From positions 186,001 to 250,000 of the forward strand of contig NZ_JAXCLW010000002.1 in assembly GCF_034044715.1 (NCBI RefSeq): DNA of 64,000 bases. Reading direction: 5' to 3'. The stretch's first letter is position 1. The number at the start of each line of letters is the position of its first letter. Source of the DNA: Dongia_B soli. Its GTDB lineage: Bacteria > Pseudomonadota > Alphaproteobacteria > Dongiales > Dongiaceae. A program made the position numbers and the translations under genes. Under the pieces are notes generated by a model that saw only the letters and a list, made by a program, of their open reading frames with translations, was not told the origin of the DNA and made no database searches. Shown here in pieces: positions 16,058 to 24,680 of this stretch.

Positions 16058-17134
16058 ATGTCGCAGAATGTGGTTCGTATCGCCGACAGGGATGGAATGG
16101 ACAAGAATAAGGCTTTAGACGCAGCTCTGGCGCAGATTGAACGCGCCTTCGGTAAAGGCTCGATCATGCGCTTGGGCCAGCGCGAGAATGCCGTCGAGAC
16201 GGAAGCGGTTTCCACCGGTTCGCTGGGCCTCGACATCGCCCTGGGGATCGGCGGCCTGCCGCGCGGCCGTATCATCGAAGTATATGGTCCGGAAAGCTCC
16301 GGTAAGACGACCCTTGCCTTGCAGGTGGTTGCTGAAGCGCAGAAAGTTGGCGGGGCTTGCGCCTTCGTCGATGCCGAACACGCGCTCGATCCGGCCTATG
16401 CCGCCAAGCTCGGCGTCAATGTCGATGATCTGCTGATCTCGCAGCCCGATGCCGGCGAACAGGCGCTGGAAATTGCCGATACCCTGGTCCGGTCTGGCGC
16501 CATCGACGTGCTCGTGATCGATTCCGTGGCGGCCCTGGTGCCGCGCGCGGAATTGGAAGGCGAGATGGGTGATTCCCATGTGGGCCTGCAGGCGCGGTTG
16601 ATGAGCCAGGCTTTGCGCAAGCTGACCGGCTCGATTTCGCGTTCGCGCTGCATGGTGATCTTCATCAACCAGATCCGCATGAAGATCGGCGTGATGTTCG
16701 GTAATCCGGAAACCACGACCGGCGGTAATGCATTGAAATTCTATGCCTCGGTTCGCCTCGATATCCGCCGTATCGGCGCCATCAAGGACAAGGAAACTGT
16801 GGTCGGCAACCAGACCCGGGTCAAGGTGGTGAAAAACAAGGTGGCGCCGCCGTTCCGCGTGGTCGAATTCGACATCATGTATGGCGAAGGCATTTCGAAG
16901 ACCGGTGAGTTGATCGATCTTGGTGTTGCCGCCAATGTGGTCGAGAAATCGGGTGCCTGGTTCTCCTATAGCGGCCAGCGTATCGGCCAAGGCCGTGAGA
17001 ATGCCAAGGCGTTCCTCCGCGACAATCCGCAGATAGCCGCCGAAATCGAGGCGAAGATCCGGCAGAATGCCGGCTTGGTCGCCGGCGCCATGCTGGATAA
17101 GGCTGGCAACAGCGGCAGCGAGGACGAGGAATAA
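16058..17134 (+). CDS. recA: Recombinase RecA
   Basis: RecA forms the ATP-dependent strand-exchange filament on single-stranded DNA and triggers LexA self-cleavage. The 358-aa protein has the Walker A motif GPESSGKT, the ALDPAYAAKLGV region, Walker B LVIDSVAAL, the L2 loop motif with NPETTTGGNALKFYASVR (cited as NPETTTGGNA), and an acidic C-terminal tail GSEDEE. An in-frame GTG four codons upstream exists, but GGAGGG sits between it and the ATG at 16058, which settles the start. It is a stand-alone gene under a LexA-type box. Confidence 0.99.
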   Translation: MSQNVVRIADRDGMDKNKALDAALAQIERAFGKGSIMRLGQRENAVETEAVSTGSLGLDIALGIGGLPRGRIIEVYGPESSGKTTLALQVVAEAQKVGGACAFVDAEHALDPAYAAKLGVNVDDLLISQPDAGEQALEIADTLVRSGAIDVLVIDSVAALVPRAELEGEMGDSHVGLQARLMSQALRKLTGSISRSRCMVIFINQIRMKIGVMFGNPETTTGGNALKFYASVRLDIRRIGAIKDKETVVGNQTRVKVVKNKVAPPFRVVEFDIMYGEGISKTGELIDLGVAANVVEKSGAWFSYSGQRIGQGRENAKAFLRDNPQIAAEIEAKIRQNAGLVAGAMLDKAGNSGSEDEE

Positions 17135-17586
17135 CGAGTTTCGCCGCTCAAGCGGCTGAATGAGGCGGTTCGCCGAGGGGCGACCACCTCGCCATATCAG
17201 TTCTCTCCGGGGGCGTGGATACGGGTAACCGTGCCACGCCCCAAGCTTATCTGCATCCTTGAGCGGTTCCGCGGCTCCGGTTGTGAGTGAGCGCCCTTTG
17301 CCGGTCCGGTCGCCGGTTACAGCCTTCGAACAGTACTATCGGAGAGAGGGGGGCGCGCGAAATTTGCCCGGTTTCCCTCAATCTCCTTGTCGCGACGCGG
17401 AAAAACAGAAATAGTCACTTTTTGCGCCGCAAGACAGGCGACCCTCTGCATATAGGTCTGGATAGCCAGGGATATATGTCAGGGCCTGGACCCGGCTTGC
17501 TCGCAACCCGATATCTACACAGGAATATGGCTCTCCGGGCCGATTGAACCATCACCTCAGACCGACGATTGCTGGATCGACCGATA
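17135..17586. other. recA-alaS intergenic region
   Basis: This 452-base gap has no convincing coding frame. It contains a strong hairpin at 17210-17242 and otherwise mixed sequence. I see no recognisable promoter for alaS beyond general A/T-rich patches near 17395-17420, and no T-box-like element. A small RNA is conceivable but not shown. Confidence 0.4.
17210..17242 (+). terminator. Strong hairpin downstream of recA
   Basis: GGGGCGTGG (17210-17218) pairs with CCACGCCCC (17234-17242). An inner ACGG/CCGT stem closes a GTAA (GNRA-type) tetraloop. There is no run of T afterwards, so it may terminate recA inefficiently or be part of a structured RNA. Confidence 0.45.
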
Positions 17587-20259
17587 ATGCAGACCGCGAA
17601 TGATATCCGCCGCACATTCCTGGATTACTTCCGGAAGGAGGGGCACGAAATTGTGCCGTCCAGTCCGCTGGTGCCTCGAAATGACCCGACATTGATGTTC
17701 ACCAATGCCGGCATGGTCCAGTTCAAGAACGTCTTTACCGGGGCCGAGAAGCGGGATTACGTGCGGGCCGCGACAGCACAGAAATGCGTCCGCGCCGGCG
17801 GCAAGCATAACGACCTGGAAAATGTGGGCTATACGGCGCGGCATCATACCTTCTTTGAAATGCTGGGGAATTTTTCCTTCGGCGATTATTTCAAAGAGCG
17901 GGCGATCGATCTGGCCTGGCGCCTGATCACCAAGGAATTCGGCCTTTCCAAGGACAAGCTGCTGGTCACGGTCTATCACCAGGACGACGAAGCCTTCGGC
18001 CTCTGGCAGAAGATTGCCGGCCTGTCGGACGACCGCATCATCCGCATTCCGACCTCGGATAATTTCTGGGCGATGGGCGATACCGGCCCCTGCGGTCCGT
18101 GTTCGGAAATTTTCTATGACCACGGGTCCTCGATTCCCGGCGGCCCGCCGGGCAGTCCGGATGAAGACGGCGACCGGTTCATCGAGATCTGGAACCTGGT
18201 CTTCATGCAGTTCGAACAATTGACCAAGGATGAGCGGGTCAACCTGCCGCGCCCCTCGATCGATACTGGCATGGGGCTGGAACGCTTGGCCGCAGTGCTG
18301 CAGGGCAAGCACGACAATTACGATATCGATTTGATGCGGGCCTTGATCGAGGCTTCGGCGGCGGCATCGGGCACCGATCCGGACGGTCCTTTAAAGGTAT
18401 CACATCGGGTCATCGCCGATCATTTGCGCTCCTGCAGCTTCCTGGTGGCGGACGGCGTCCTGCCGGCCAATGAAGGCCGCGGCTATGTGCTGCGCAGGAT
18501 CATGCGCCGGGCGATGCGCCATGCCCACAAGCTCGGTTGCCAGGAGCCGCTGATGTGGCGTCTGGTGCCGGCACTGATCGCCCAGATGGGGCAGGCCTAT
18601 CCGGAACTGATCCGCGCCGAAGCGGTGATCACCGAAACCTTCAAGCTCGAAGAAAGCCGCTTCAAACAAATGCTGGATCGCGGCCTCCGCCTGCTCGACG
18701 ACGAGACGTCGAAGCTGGGCCAGGGACAGAAGCTGTCGGGCGATGGTGCCTTCAAGCTGTATGACACGTTCGGCTTCCCGCTCGATCTGACGGAAGACAT
18801 TCTGCGCGGTCAGGACCGCAGCGTCGACAAGGCAGGCTTCGATGCGGCCATGGAACGCCAGCGCGAAACCGCCCGCAAAGCCTGGTCGGGTTCGGGCGAA
18901 GCGGCAACCGAGGCGGTCTGGTTCAATCTGCGCGAAAAGCTCGGCGCCAGCGATTTCCTCGGCTATGCCACGGAACGCGCTGAAGGGCAGATCATCGGCA
19001 TGTTGAAGAACGGCCAGGAAATCGAAAAGGCTTCGGCCGGTGATGAGATTGCGCTGATTGCCAACCAGACACCGTTCTACGGTGAATCCGGTGGCCAGAT
19101 GGGTGATACCGGCACGATCGTCACGGCGGGGGGCGGTGAAATTGCCGTCGGCGATACGCTGAAAAAGCTCGGCGACATGCTGGTGCATTTCGGCAAGGTC
19201 ACCAGAGGGACGGTATCGCGCGGGGAAGCGGCCGAGTTCAAAGTCGATGGCAAGCGGCGAGCGGCGTTGCGGGCGCATCATTCGGCGACCCATCTGCTGC
19301 ATGAAGCCTTGCGCCGGCGTCTCGGCGCGCATGTGACGCAGAAGGGCTCGCTGGTCGCGCCCGATCGGCTGCGTTTCGACTTCAGCCATCCACGCGCGCT
19401 GAGCAGCGAAGACATCGCCGCCGTGGAACAGGAGGTCAATGATCGTATCCGCAAGAACGCGCCGGTCGAGACCCATCTGATGACGCCGGATGCGGCGATC
19501 GAAGCCGGTGCCTTGGCGTTGTTTGGCGAAAAATACGGCGAGGAAGTGCGGGTCGTCTCCATGGGCGGCCGACATGAGGATGAAGCAAAGAACTTCTCGA
19601 CCGAACTTTGTGGCGGCACGCATGTCCGCCGGACCGGCGATATCGGCCTCTTCAAGATCGTCAGCGAAGGCGCCGTGGCTTCGGGCGTGCGGCGTATCGA
19701 GGCGATGACGGGTGCGGCGGCCGAAGCCTATGTGGCCGAACAGCAGCGGCAGCTCAATGAAGCGGCGGCGGCGTTGAAGACACTTCCTGGTGATCTTGCC
19801 AGCCGTATCGTTTCGCTGGTCGAGGAAAAGAAAAAGCTGGAACGCGACCTGACCGAAGCGCGCAAGGCGGCTGCCATTGCCGGTGCCGGTGGGGGGAACG
19901 CATCGACCGGGACCAAGGATGTCAATGGTGTCGCCTTTGCCGCCCGTGTCCTGAAGGACGTGCCAGCAAAAGAGCTGAAAGGTATGGCTGACGAGTTGAA
20001 GAAGCAGATCGGCTCCGGCGTGGTCGTGCTGATCTCCGATGATGCTGGGAAAGCGTCGATCGTGGTCGGCGTCACGTCGGATTTGACCGGCAAGGTGAGC
20101 GCCGTGGATCTGGTCAAGACGGGTAGCGCGGCTTTGGGCGGACAAGGCGGTGGTGGCCGTCCCGACATGGCCCAGGCCGGCGGCCCGGATGCCAGCAAAG
20201 CCGAGGACGCCTTGTCAGCTATCGAAAAGGCGATCGGCGGGACCGCCCAGGCTGCCTGA
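17587..20259 (+). CDS. alaS: Alanyl-tRNA synthetase
   Basis: AlaRS charges tRNA-Ala and edits Ser/Gly mischarging. The 890-aa product has the class II catalytic core at residues 1-260 (FLDYF...GHE, FTNAGMVQFK, RKHNDLENVG-like). The editing domain carries HSATHLLHEALR and C-terminal CGGTHV..TGDIG zinc-ligand motifs. A coiled-coil and the glycine-rich C-Ala end finish the protein (GGQGGGGRPDMAQAGG). The frame opens with TTG at 17569, but the ATG at 17587 gives the standard N-terminus. A large antisense frame (581 codons) lies within it and is a codon-bias shadow. Confidence 0.98.
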   Translation: MQTANDIRRTFLDYFRKEGHEIVPSSPLVPRNDPTLMFTNAGMVQFKNVFTGAEKRDYVRAATAQKCVRAGGKHNDLENVGYTARHHTFFEMLGNFSFGDYFKERAIDLAWRLITKEFGLSKDKLLVTVYHQDDEAFGLWQKIAGLSDDRIIRIPTSDNFWAMGDTGPCGPCSEIFYDHGSSIPGGPPGSPDEDGDRFIEIWNLVFMQFEQLTKDERVNLPRPSIDTGMGLERLAAVLQGKHDNYDIDLMRALIEASAAASGTDPDGPLKVSHRVIADHLRSCSFLVADGVLPANEGRGYVLRRIMRRAMRHAHKLGCQEPLMWRLVPALIAQMGQAYPELIRAEAVITETFKLEESRFKQMLDRGLRLLDDETSKLGQGQKLSGDGAFKLYDTFGFPLDLTEDILRGQDRSVDKAGFDAAMERQRETARKAWSGSGEAATEAVWFNLREKLGASDFLGYATERAEGQIIGMLKNGQEIEKASAGDEIALIANQTPFYGESGGQMGDTGTIVTAGGGEIAVGDTLKKLGDMLVHFGKVTRGTVSRGEAAEFKVDGKRRAALRAHHSATHLLHEALRRRLGAHVTQKGSLVAPDRLRFDFSHPRALSSEDIAAVEQEVNDRIRKNAPVETHLMTPDAAIEAGALALFGEKYGEEVRVVSMGGRHEDEAKNFSTELCGGTHVRRTGDIGLFKIVSEGAVASGVRRIEAMTGAAAEAYVAEQQRQLNEAAAALKTLPGDLASRIVSLVEEKKKLERDLTEARKAAAIAGAGGGNASTGTKDVNGVAFAARVLKDVPAKELKGMADELKKQIGSGVVVLISDDAGKASIVVGVTSDLTGKVSAVDLVKTGSAALGGQGGGGRPDMAQAGGPDASKAEDALSAIEKAIGGTAQAA

Positions 20260-20296
20260 TTTCAGGTCGTCGCGCATAACGGTTGAAGATGATTTC

Positions 20297-20348
20297 ATCC
20301 CCTCTTCGGCGCCTGCCATGTCAGGCTGATCGGAGAGGGGATTTCCTT
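20297..20348 (+). terminator. Rho-independent-like terminator after alaS
   Basis: ATCCCCTCT (20297-20305) pairs with AGAGGGGAT (20334-20342). An inner GCCTG/CAGGC hairpin lies between them, and TTTCCTTGT follows. It lies 38 bases past the alaS stop. Confidence 0.65.
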
Positions 20349-20386
20349 GTCGAGCAGCGGCACTAGCCGTAGGGATAGTCACGCAG

Positions 20387-21388
20387 ATGATCGCTCACCA
20401 GATGTGGTTGCCTTTCGCTGTCGTGATCTTCATATCCGGTCTTTACGTATTGCTGTTCCGCCGCCTGTTTCCATATCCCGTCAGCGGCCGTCTCGCTCTA
20501 TTGGCTTTCGCTGCCAATATCGCCTTCGTCCTTGCCGGCGTGGCGCTCTTTGCCACGACCGGGCTCGGGACCAATCTGACATCGGCCTTGCAGCGGGACC
20601 TGCAAGCGGCACACGATCTCCAGGCGTCTCTCTCGCTGGCTTTCATCTATGCGGCCTTGCCCGAAGAGGCTCTGAAAATTGGTATCGTTGCGCTCTTGCT
20701 TAAATGCGGTACGTCACGCCTCCGGCATCCGTCAGACGGGTTCCAGCTTCTTTTATCGGCGGCGCTGGGCTTTGCCCTGATCGAAAGCTGCATTTATGTC
20801 TATGTCCTCGGCGATCAAGCGGAGTTAAGCCGCAGCCTTCTCGCTTTCGCTTTACTGCGGGGCGCGCTGGGAGCCTTGCTGCATAGTTTATTGGCAATGG
20901 TCGCGGGTTATTTCCTGCTGTCTCTCTGGCCAGCCAGGGGGAACCGATGGCTGTGGCTGGCGGCAGCCTATATCGCCGCTGTCATTCTGCACGCCGCCTT
21001 CGATGGCAGTCTGCTGAACCTGATTTTCCAGGGCGACGGTGCGACCGATGGTGATGTGACGAGTGGGCTGGAAACAATCGACCCACGCAGTATCGCTGTG
21101 CCGGCAGTGGTGTGGATGATCAGCACGGTCGTGCTGGTGATCTTCGGCTTATGGGGCCTTCGGACCGCCTTGCAGCGAACGACCGAAGGGACCATCGCAT
21201 CGCGCCGTTGGCAATATGCGGGCTTGGCGATGATCATTCTTGCCGCGCTGTTATTCATCGTGCCGGCGAAGCTCACCGCCAGCGAGACTTTCGAGACTGC
21301 TTTGGCGCCAGCCTTCGGCGCTATTCTGTTTGTCATCGGCCTGATCATGGCGATGAAGCGGGAGCGGGCAGGGCGATACCCCTCCTAA
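20387..21388 (+). CDS. PrsW-family intramembrane metalloprotease
   Basis: This 333-aa integral membrane protein has about nine hydrophobic segments. PrsW-type proteases (CPBP/ABI clan) cleave membrane substrates such as anti-sigma factors. The diagnostic motifs are present in order: PEEALK near residue 90 (Glu-Glu-x-x-Lys), GFALIES near 127, a RGALGALLHSLLAM helix near 164 with His, and HAAFDG near 205. The C-terminal part adds three more membrane helices. It stands alone between the alaS terminator and the thiamine operon. The substrate is unknown, and no anti-sigma gene is adjacent. Confidence 0.82.
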   Translation: MIAHQMWLPFAVVIFISGLYVLLFRRLFPYPVSGRLALLAFAANIAFVLAGVALFATTGLGTNLTSALQRDLQAAHDLQASLSLAFIYAALPEEALKIGIVALLLKCGTSRLRHPSDGFQLLLSAALGFALIESCIYVYVLGDQAELSRSLLAFALLRGALGALLHSLLAMVAGYFLLSLWPARGNRWLWLAAAYIAAVILHAAFDGSLLNLIFQGDGATDGDVTSGLETIDPRSIAVPAVVWMISTVVLVIFGLWGLRTALQRTTEGTIASRRWQYAGLAMIILAALLFIVPAKLTASETFETALAPAFGAILFVIGLIMAMKRERAGRYPS

Positions 21389-21404
21389 TCAACCGGCCTC
21401 GTCA

Positions 21405-21433
21405 TTGACAGTGTGTGCCGCAGTTCCTTAAAC
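21405..21433 (+). promoter_or_regulatory. Probable promoter of thiamine operon
   Basis: A perfect TTGACA at 21405-21410, a 17-base spacer, and a weak -10 TTAAAC at 21428-21433. Transcription would start just before the TPP riboswitch. Confidence 0.5.
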
Positions 21434-21445
21434 TCCCCATCACTG

Positions 21446-21530
21446 TGCCGCGGGGTGCCTCTTCGACAGAAGTGGGCTGAGATCATACCCGAGGAACCTG
21501 ATCTGGATCATGCCAGCGAAGGGATTGTTG
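21446..21530 (+). ncRNA. TPP riboswitch (THI element)
   Basis: The conserved core is present in order: CGGGGTGCC, a CTTC-GACA-GAAG variable P3 hairpin, GCTGAGA, ATACCC, GAACCTGATCTGGATCATGCCAGCG (cited as CTGATCTGG and ATGCCAGCG), and AAGGGA. This binds thiamine pyrophosphate and lowers expression of the following genes when TPP is plentiful. About 80 bases separate it from thiM, enough for a translational or terminator expression platform; I could not decide which. Confidence 0.93.
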
Positions 21531-21610
21531 CACAGGCGGCTTGTGACTTGCCTTTCTTCCGGCCCGTCTTCCGTCTGTCTCCATCCCAAGCTGCGGGATA
21601 GGAACGAAAG

Positions 21611-22426
21611 ATGACGGCTGACACTACGGCCAATCTGCCGCAAAACCTGCAAGCGATCAGAGATCGCGCACCGCTTATTCATAACATCACCAATCTGGTC
21701 GTTACCAATGTGACGGCCAATGCCTTGCTCGCCTTGGGCGCATCGCCCGCCATGGTCGAAAACACCGATGAGGTGGCCGAGCTGGCGCGGGTTGCGAATG
21801 CACTGGTGATCAATTTGGGCACCATCTCCAGCAGCCGGGCCGCCGCCATGCGCATTGGCGCGCGCGCGGCGGTTCAGGCCGGCAAGCCCTGGGTGATGGA
21901 TCCCGTTGCTGTGGGAGCGCTCGGCTATCGCAGCCGGCTCGCTGCCGAGTTGCTCGCCGAACGACCAACTGTCATTCGCGGCAATGCATCCGAGATCACA
22001 GCCCTCGCCGCGATGCAAGGTGGCGGCGTTACAGCCGGTGGCAAAGGTGTCGACAGCACGCTTTCCTCCGCCGCTGCGTTGGAGGAGGCCAAGGGATTGG
22101 CCAGCCGGACCGGCGCGATCGTCGTGGTCAGTGGGGCGATGGATTATGTGACCGACGGCAAACGTGTGACCGGCATCGCCAATGGTCATCCGATCATGAC
22201 ACGCGTGACCGGCATGGGTTGTACCGCGACGGCGCTGATCGCACCATTTCTCGCCGTTACACCCGATGCCTTCGCGGCCGCGGTGCAGGCGACCATCGTG
22301 ATGGGTGTCGCCGGCGATACGGCCATGGAAATGGCAGGCGGGCCCGGTTCGTTCCAAGTCGCTTTCCTCGATGTGCTTTATGCGCTGGAGGGGGAGGAGA
22401 TCCTTGCCAAAGCGAGGCTGACATGA
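21611..22426 (+). CDS. thiM: Hydroxyethylthiazole kinase ThiM
   Basis: ThiM phosphorylates 4-methyl-5-(2-hydroxyethyl)thiazole so that it can re-enter thiamine synthesis. The 271-aa protein has the family's PLIHNITNLVVTN near residue 18, GASPAMVE at about 44, PWVMDPVAVGA at about 97, RGNASEI at about 120, and the C-terminal TGMGCTATALIAPF anion-hole/catalytic region. It is the first gene behind the TPP riboswitch and overlaps thiE by ATGA. Confidence 0.97.
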   Translation: MTADTTANLPQNLQAIRDRAPLIHNITNLVVTNVTANALLALGASPAMVENTDEVAELARVANALVINLGTISSSRAAAMRIGARAAVQAGKPWVMDPVAVGALGYRSRLAAELLAERPTVIRGNASEITALAAMQGGGVTAGGKGVDSTLSSAAALEEAKGLASRTGAIVVVSGAMDYVTDGKRVTGIANGHPIMTRVTGMGCTATALIAPFLAVTPDAFAAAVQATIVMGVAGDTAMEMAGGPGSFQVAFLDVLYALEGEEILAKARLT

Positions 22427-23085
22427 CGCGGCCATCATGCGGTATCGGACACCCAGCTTTCGATCCCTCCCTCTATCTGGTGACCGATCCCGTGCTCTGT
22501 GCCGCAGGTGGACTTGCCGAAACCGTGGCAGCAGCGATCGCCGGCGGTGTCACCATGATTCAATATCGCGCGAAGGACCGCGATCTGCGATCCGCCTTGG
22601 CTGAAGCCGCCACGCTAGCGGAACTGGCGAAGCAGGCCGGCGTGCCGCTGATCGTCAATGATCGGCTGGATATTGCTTTGGCGGTCGATGCCGACGGGCT
22701 TCATGTCGGCCAGTTCGATATGCCGCCGGAAATCGCCAGGGGTCTTTTAGGCGCGGACAAGATCCTTGGCATTTCCGTCAGCAGGCCCGCCGAAATCGAA
22801 ACGATCGATCCGGCCATGGTCGATTATGTCGGCCTGGGACCTGTCTTCGCGACAGCAACCAAGGGCGACGCGGCTGCCCCGCTTGGCCTCCAGCAATTCG
22901 CAAAGTTGCGGCAGCGGATCTTATTGCCGGTGGTGGCGATTGGCGGCATCGGCCACGAACGGGCGAGTGCCGTGATCCAAGCCGGCGCAGATGGCATCGC
23001 CGTGGTCTCGGCGATCTGCGGTACCGCCGATCCAGCAGCCGCAGCGCGTCAGCTCAAGAAATCGATATTGGATGCGCGCCCATGA
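22423..23085 (+). CDS. thiE: Thiamine phosphate synthase ThiE
   Basis: ThiE joins HMP pyrophosphate and thiazole phosphate to make thiamine phosphate. From the ATG overlapping the thiM stop it is 220 aa. It has LYLVTDP near the start, QYRAKDRD at about 47-54, IVNDR(L)D(I)A at about 79-87, G(L)HVGQ(F)D near 95, and GLGPVFATATKGDA near 139. VAIGGI at about 173 and A(D)GIAVVSAI near 190 complete the phosphate-binding barrel end. The open frame reaches much further upstream inside thiM, but that part is a shadow. It overlaps thiD by four bases. Confidence 0.96.
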   Translation: MTRPSCGIGHPAFDPSLYLVTDPVLCAAGGLAETVAAAIAGGVTMIQYRAKDRDLRSALAEAATLAELAKQAGVPLIVNDRLDIALAVDADGLHVGQFDMPPEIARGLLGADKILGISVSRPAEIETIDPAMVDYVGLGPVFATATKGDAAAPLGLQQFAKLRQRILLPVVAIGGIGHERASAVIQAGADGIAVVSAICGTADPAAAARQLKKSILDARP

Positions 23086-23909
23086 TGCCGGAACATATGG
23101 TTCCCAACATTCTCAGTATCGCCGGCAGCGACCCCAGTGGTGGCGCCGGCATTCAGGCCGATCTCAAAACCTTTTCCGCGCTGCGGACATACGGCGCTGC
23201 GGCAATCACCGCACTGACCGCGCAGAACACGCGTGGCGTCGGGGCGGTTCTGGTCGTCGAACCGGCTTTCGTTGCCCGCCAAATCGATATGATCTTCGAG
23301 GACGTGAGGATCGATGCGGTAAAGATCGGCATGCTCGCCAATGCCCAGATCATTTCCAAAGTGGCTGCATGCTTGCGCCATTGCCAGCCGCGCTGGATCG
23401 TTCTCGATCCGGTCATGATCGCCAAGAGCGGTCATCGCCTGTTGGATGAGGCAGCGCTCTCCGCCTTGCGCCGAGAGCTGTTGCCGATGGCATCGATCAT
23501 CACGCCGAATTTGCCTGAAGCTGCCGCCTTGCTCGATCGAGCCGTGGCAAAGGACTGGGACGACATGGAGGAAACGGCGGTGGGATTACAGGCGCTTGGT
23601 GCGTCCCGCGTGCTGTTGAAAGGCGGGCACCTGCCAGGCGAGGCGAGCCCAGATCTAGTGCTCACCGATGGCGTCATAACAAAGCTCGATGCCGGCCGGA
23701 TCGCGACCGAGAATACGCATGGCACCGGCTGCACTCTCTCGTCTGCCATCGCAGCCTTGTTGCCGCAGCATCGCGACGTCATCACAGCCATCCGTGAGGC
23801 CAAGGCCTATATCACGGGTGCCATCGCCGCCAGCGGCCAACTCGCCGTCGGTAGCGGACATGGTCCGGTGCATCATTTCCATCAACTTTGGCATCAGTCG
23901 AGACCGTAA
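23082..23909 (+). CDS. thiD: Hydroxymethylpyrimidine (phosphate) kinase ThiD
   Basis: ThiD phosphorylates HMP and HMP phosphate to the pyrophosphate used by ThiE. The 275-aa ribokinase-fold protein shows the opening SIAGSDPSGGAGIQADLKTF (cited in part: AGSDPSGGAG), the ALTAQNT(R)GV motif, VLDPVMIAKSGH at about 107, ITPNLPEAAAL at about 141, and the C-terminal NTHGTGCTLSSAIAA catalytic loop. It overlaps thiE and is followed after two bases by tenA, giving a compact salvage operon thiM-thiE-thiD-tenA. Confidence 0.97.
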   Translation: MMPEHMVPNILSIAGSDPSGGAGIQADLKTFSALRTYGAAAITALTAQNTRGVGAVLVVEPAFVARQIDMIFEDVRIDAVKIGMLANAQIISKVAACLRHCQPRWIVLDPVMIAKSGHRLLDEAALSALRRELLPMASIITPNLPEAAALLDRAVAKDWDDMEETAVGLQALGASRVLLKGGHLPGEASPDLVLTDGVITKLDAGRIATENTHGTGCTLSSAIAALLPQHRDVITAIREAKAYITGAIAASGQLAVGSGHGPVHHFHQLWHQSRP

Positions 23910-23911
23910 AT

Positions 23912-24589
23912 ATGACGACCTTTCTGGAAGAAGCGCGGCAGGAGACGGCAAAGCTGCGCCAGGCTATTCATGATTTACCGTTCAATCTGGAGCTGACCGC
24001 GGGCACCTTACGCCAGGACCGCTTCCAGCATTATCTGATTCAAGATGCGCTCTACCTCACAGAATATGCGCGCGCTCTCGCCGCTTTGGCGGCGAAGGCG
24101 CCATCGGCTGGCACAATTGCGCAATTCGGCGAAGCGGCTGCCGGTGCGGTGTTCTTCGAACAGGCAATGCAACAAACCTTCCTTACGACATTCGGAATCA
24201 CGGCCGCCGAGGTCGCAGCTTCCTCGGCATCGCCCACAAACCTGGCCTATACCGGCTTCATGCTGGCGGAGGGGATGAAGGGGACCTATGAGACTTTGTT
24301 GGCAGCCGTTCTGCCCTGTTTCAGCATCTATGCCGAGGTCGGTGCGGCAATCGCCGCCAAAGCGAGCGACAATAATCCGTTCCAGCTTTGGATCGATACC
24401 TATGCCGCCCCGGAATTCCAGCAAAGCGTGCAGCGTGCGGAAGAGGCAGCGAACCGAATCGCGCAGGACACCAATCCAGCCTTGTATCGGAAGATGCTGA
24501 ATCTGTTTCGGTGTTCGGTGGAATTCGAATGGATGTTTTGGGATGCAGCCTATCGTCTCGAAACCTGGCCGACGGCGATTTATCGCTGA
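23912..24589 (+). CDS. tenA: TenA-family thiaminase II
   Basis: TenA hydrolyses aminopyrimidine breakdown products of thiamine to regenerate HMP, complementing the salvage genes upstream. The 225-aa helical protein starts at the ATG two bases after thiD. It keeps the expected features: FQHYLIQDALYL at about 31-42, Cys136 in LPCFSIYAEVG (the nucleophile position), and the C-terminal VEFEWMFWDAAY with the catalytic Glu. A few more upstream codons are in frame but lie inside thiD. Last gene of the operon. Confidence 0.94.
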   Translation: MTTFLEEARQETAKLRQAIHDLPFNLELTAGTLRQDRFQHYLIQDALYLTEYARALAALAAKAPSAGTIAQFGEAAAGAVFFEQAMQQTFLTTFGITAAEVAASSASPTNLAYTGFMLAEGMKGTYETLLAAVLPCFSIYAEVGAAIAAKASDNNPFQLWIDTYAAPEFQQSVQRAEEAANRIAQDTNPALYRKMLNLFRCSVEFEWMFWDAAYRLETWPTAIYR

Positions 24590-24622
24590 CATATCCCTTG
24601 AGGCGTTGCGGTTGCCGGTGAG

Positions 24623-24657
24623 CAAAAAACAGGCGCGGCCTTGCGGCGCGCGCCTGT
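24623..24657 (-). terminator. Rho-independent terminator of icd-cyclophilin unit
   Basis: ACAGGCGCG (24629-24637) pairs with CGCGCCTGT (24649-24657). On the minus strand the stem is followed directly by a run of six T. This ends the icd/cyclophilin transcript and lies 24 bases past its last stop. Confidence 0.85.
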
Positions 24658-24680
24658 CGGATCGAGTGTGAGAGCCGGGC

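Noticed and set aside
16115..16990. A 291-codon frame antisense to recA
   Set aside because: Shadow of recA with no ribosome site or recognisable domain.
18400..20145. A 581-codon open frame antisense to alaS
   Set aside because: It mirrors alaS codon periodicity (a GC-rich third-position shadow), has no domain resemblance and lies fully inside a certain gene.
22219..22422. Upstream extension of thiE inside thiM
   Set aside because: Overlaps most of the thiM C-terminus and is Arg-rich; the ATG in the ATGA overlap gives the normal ThiE start.
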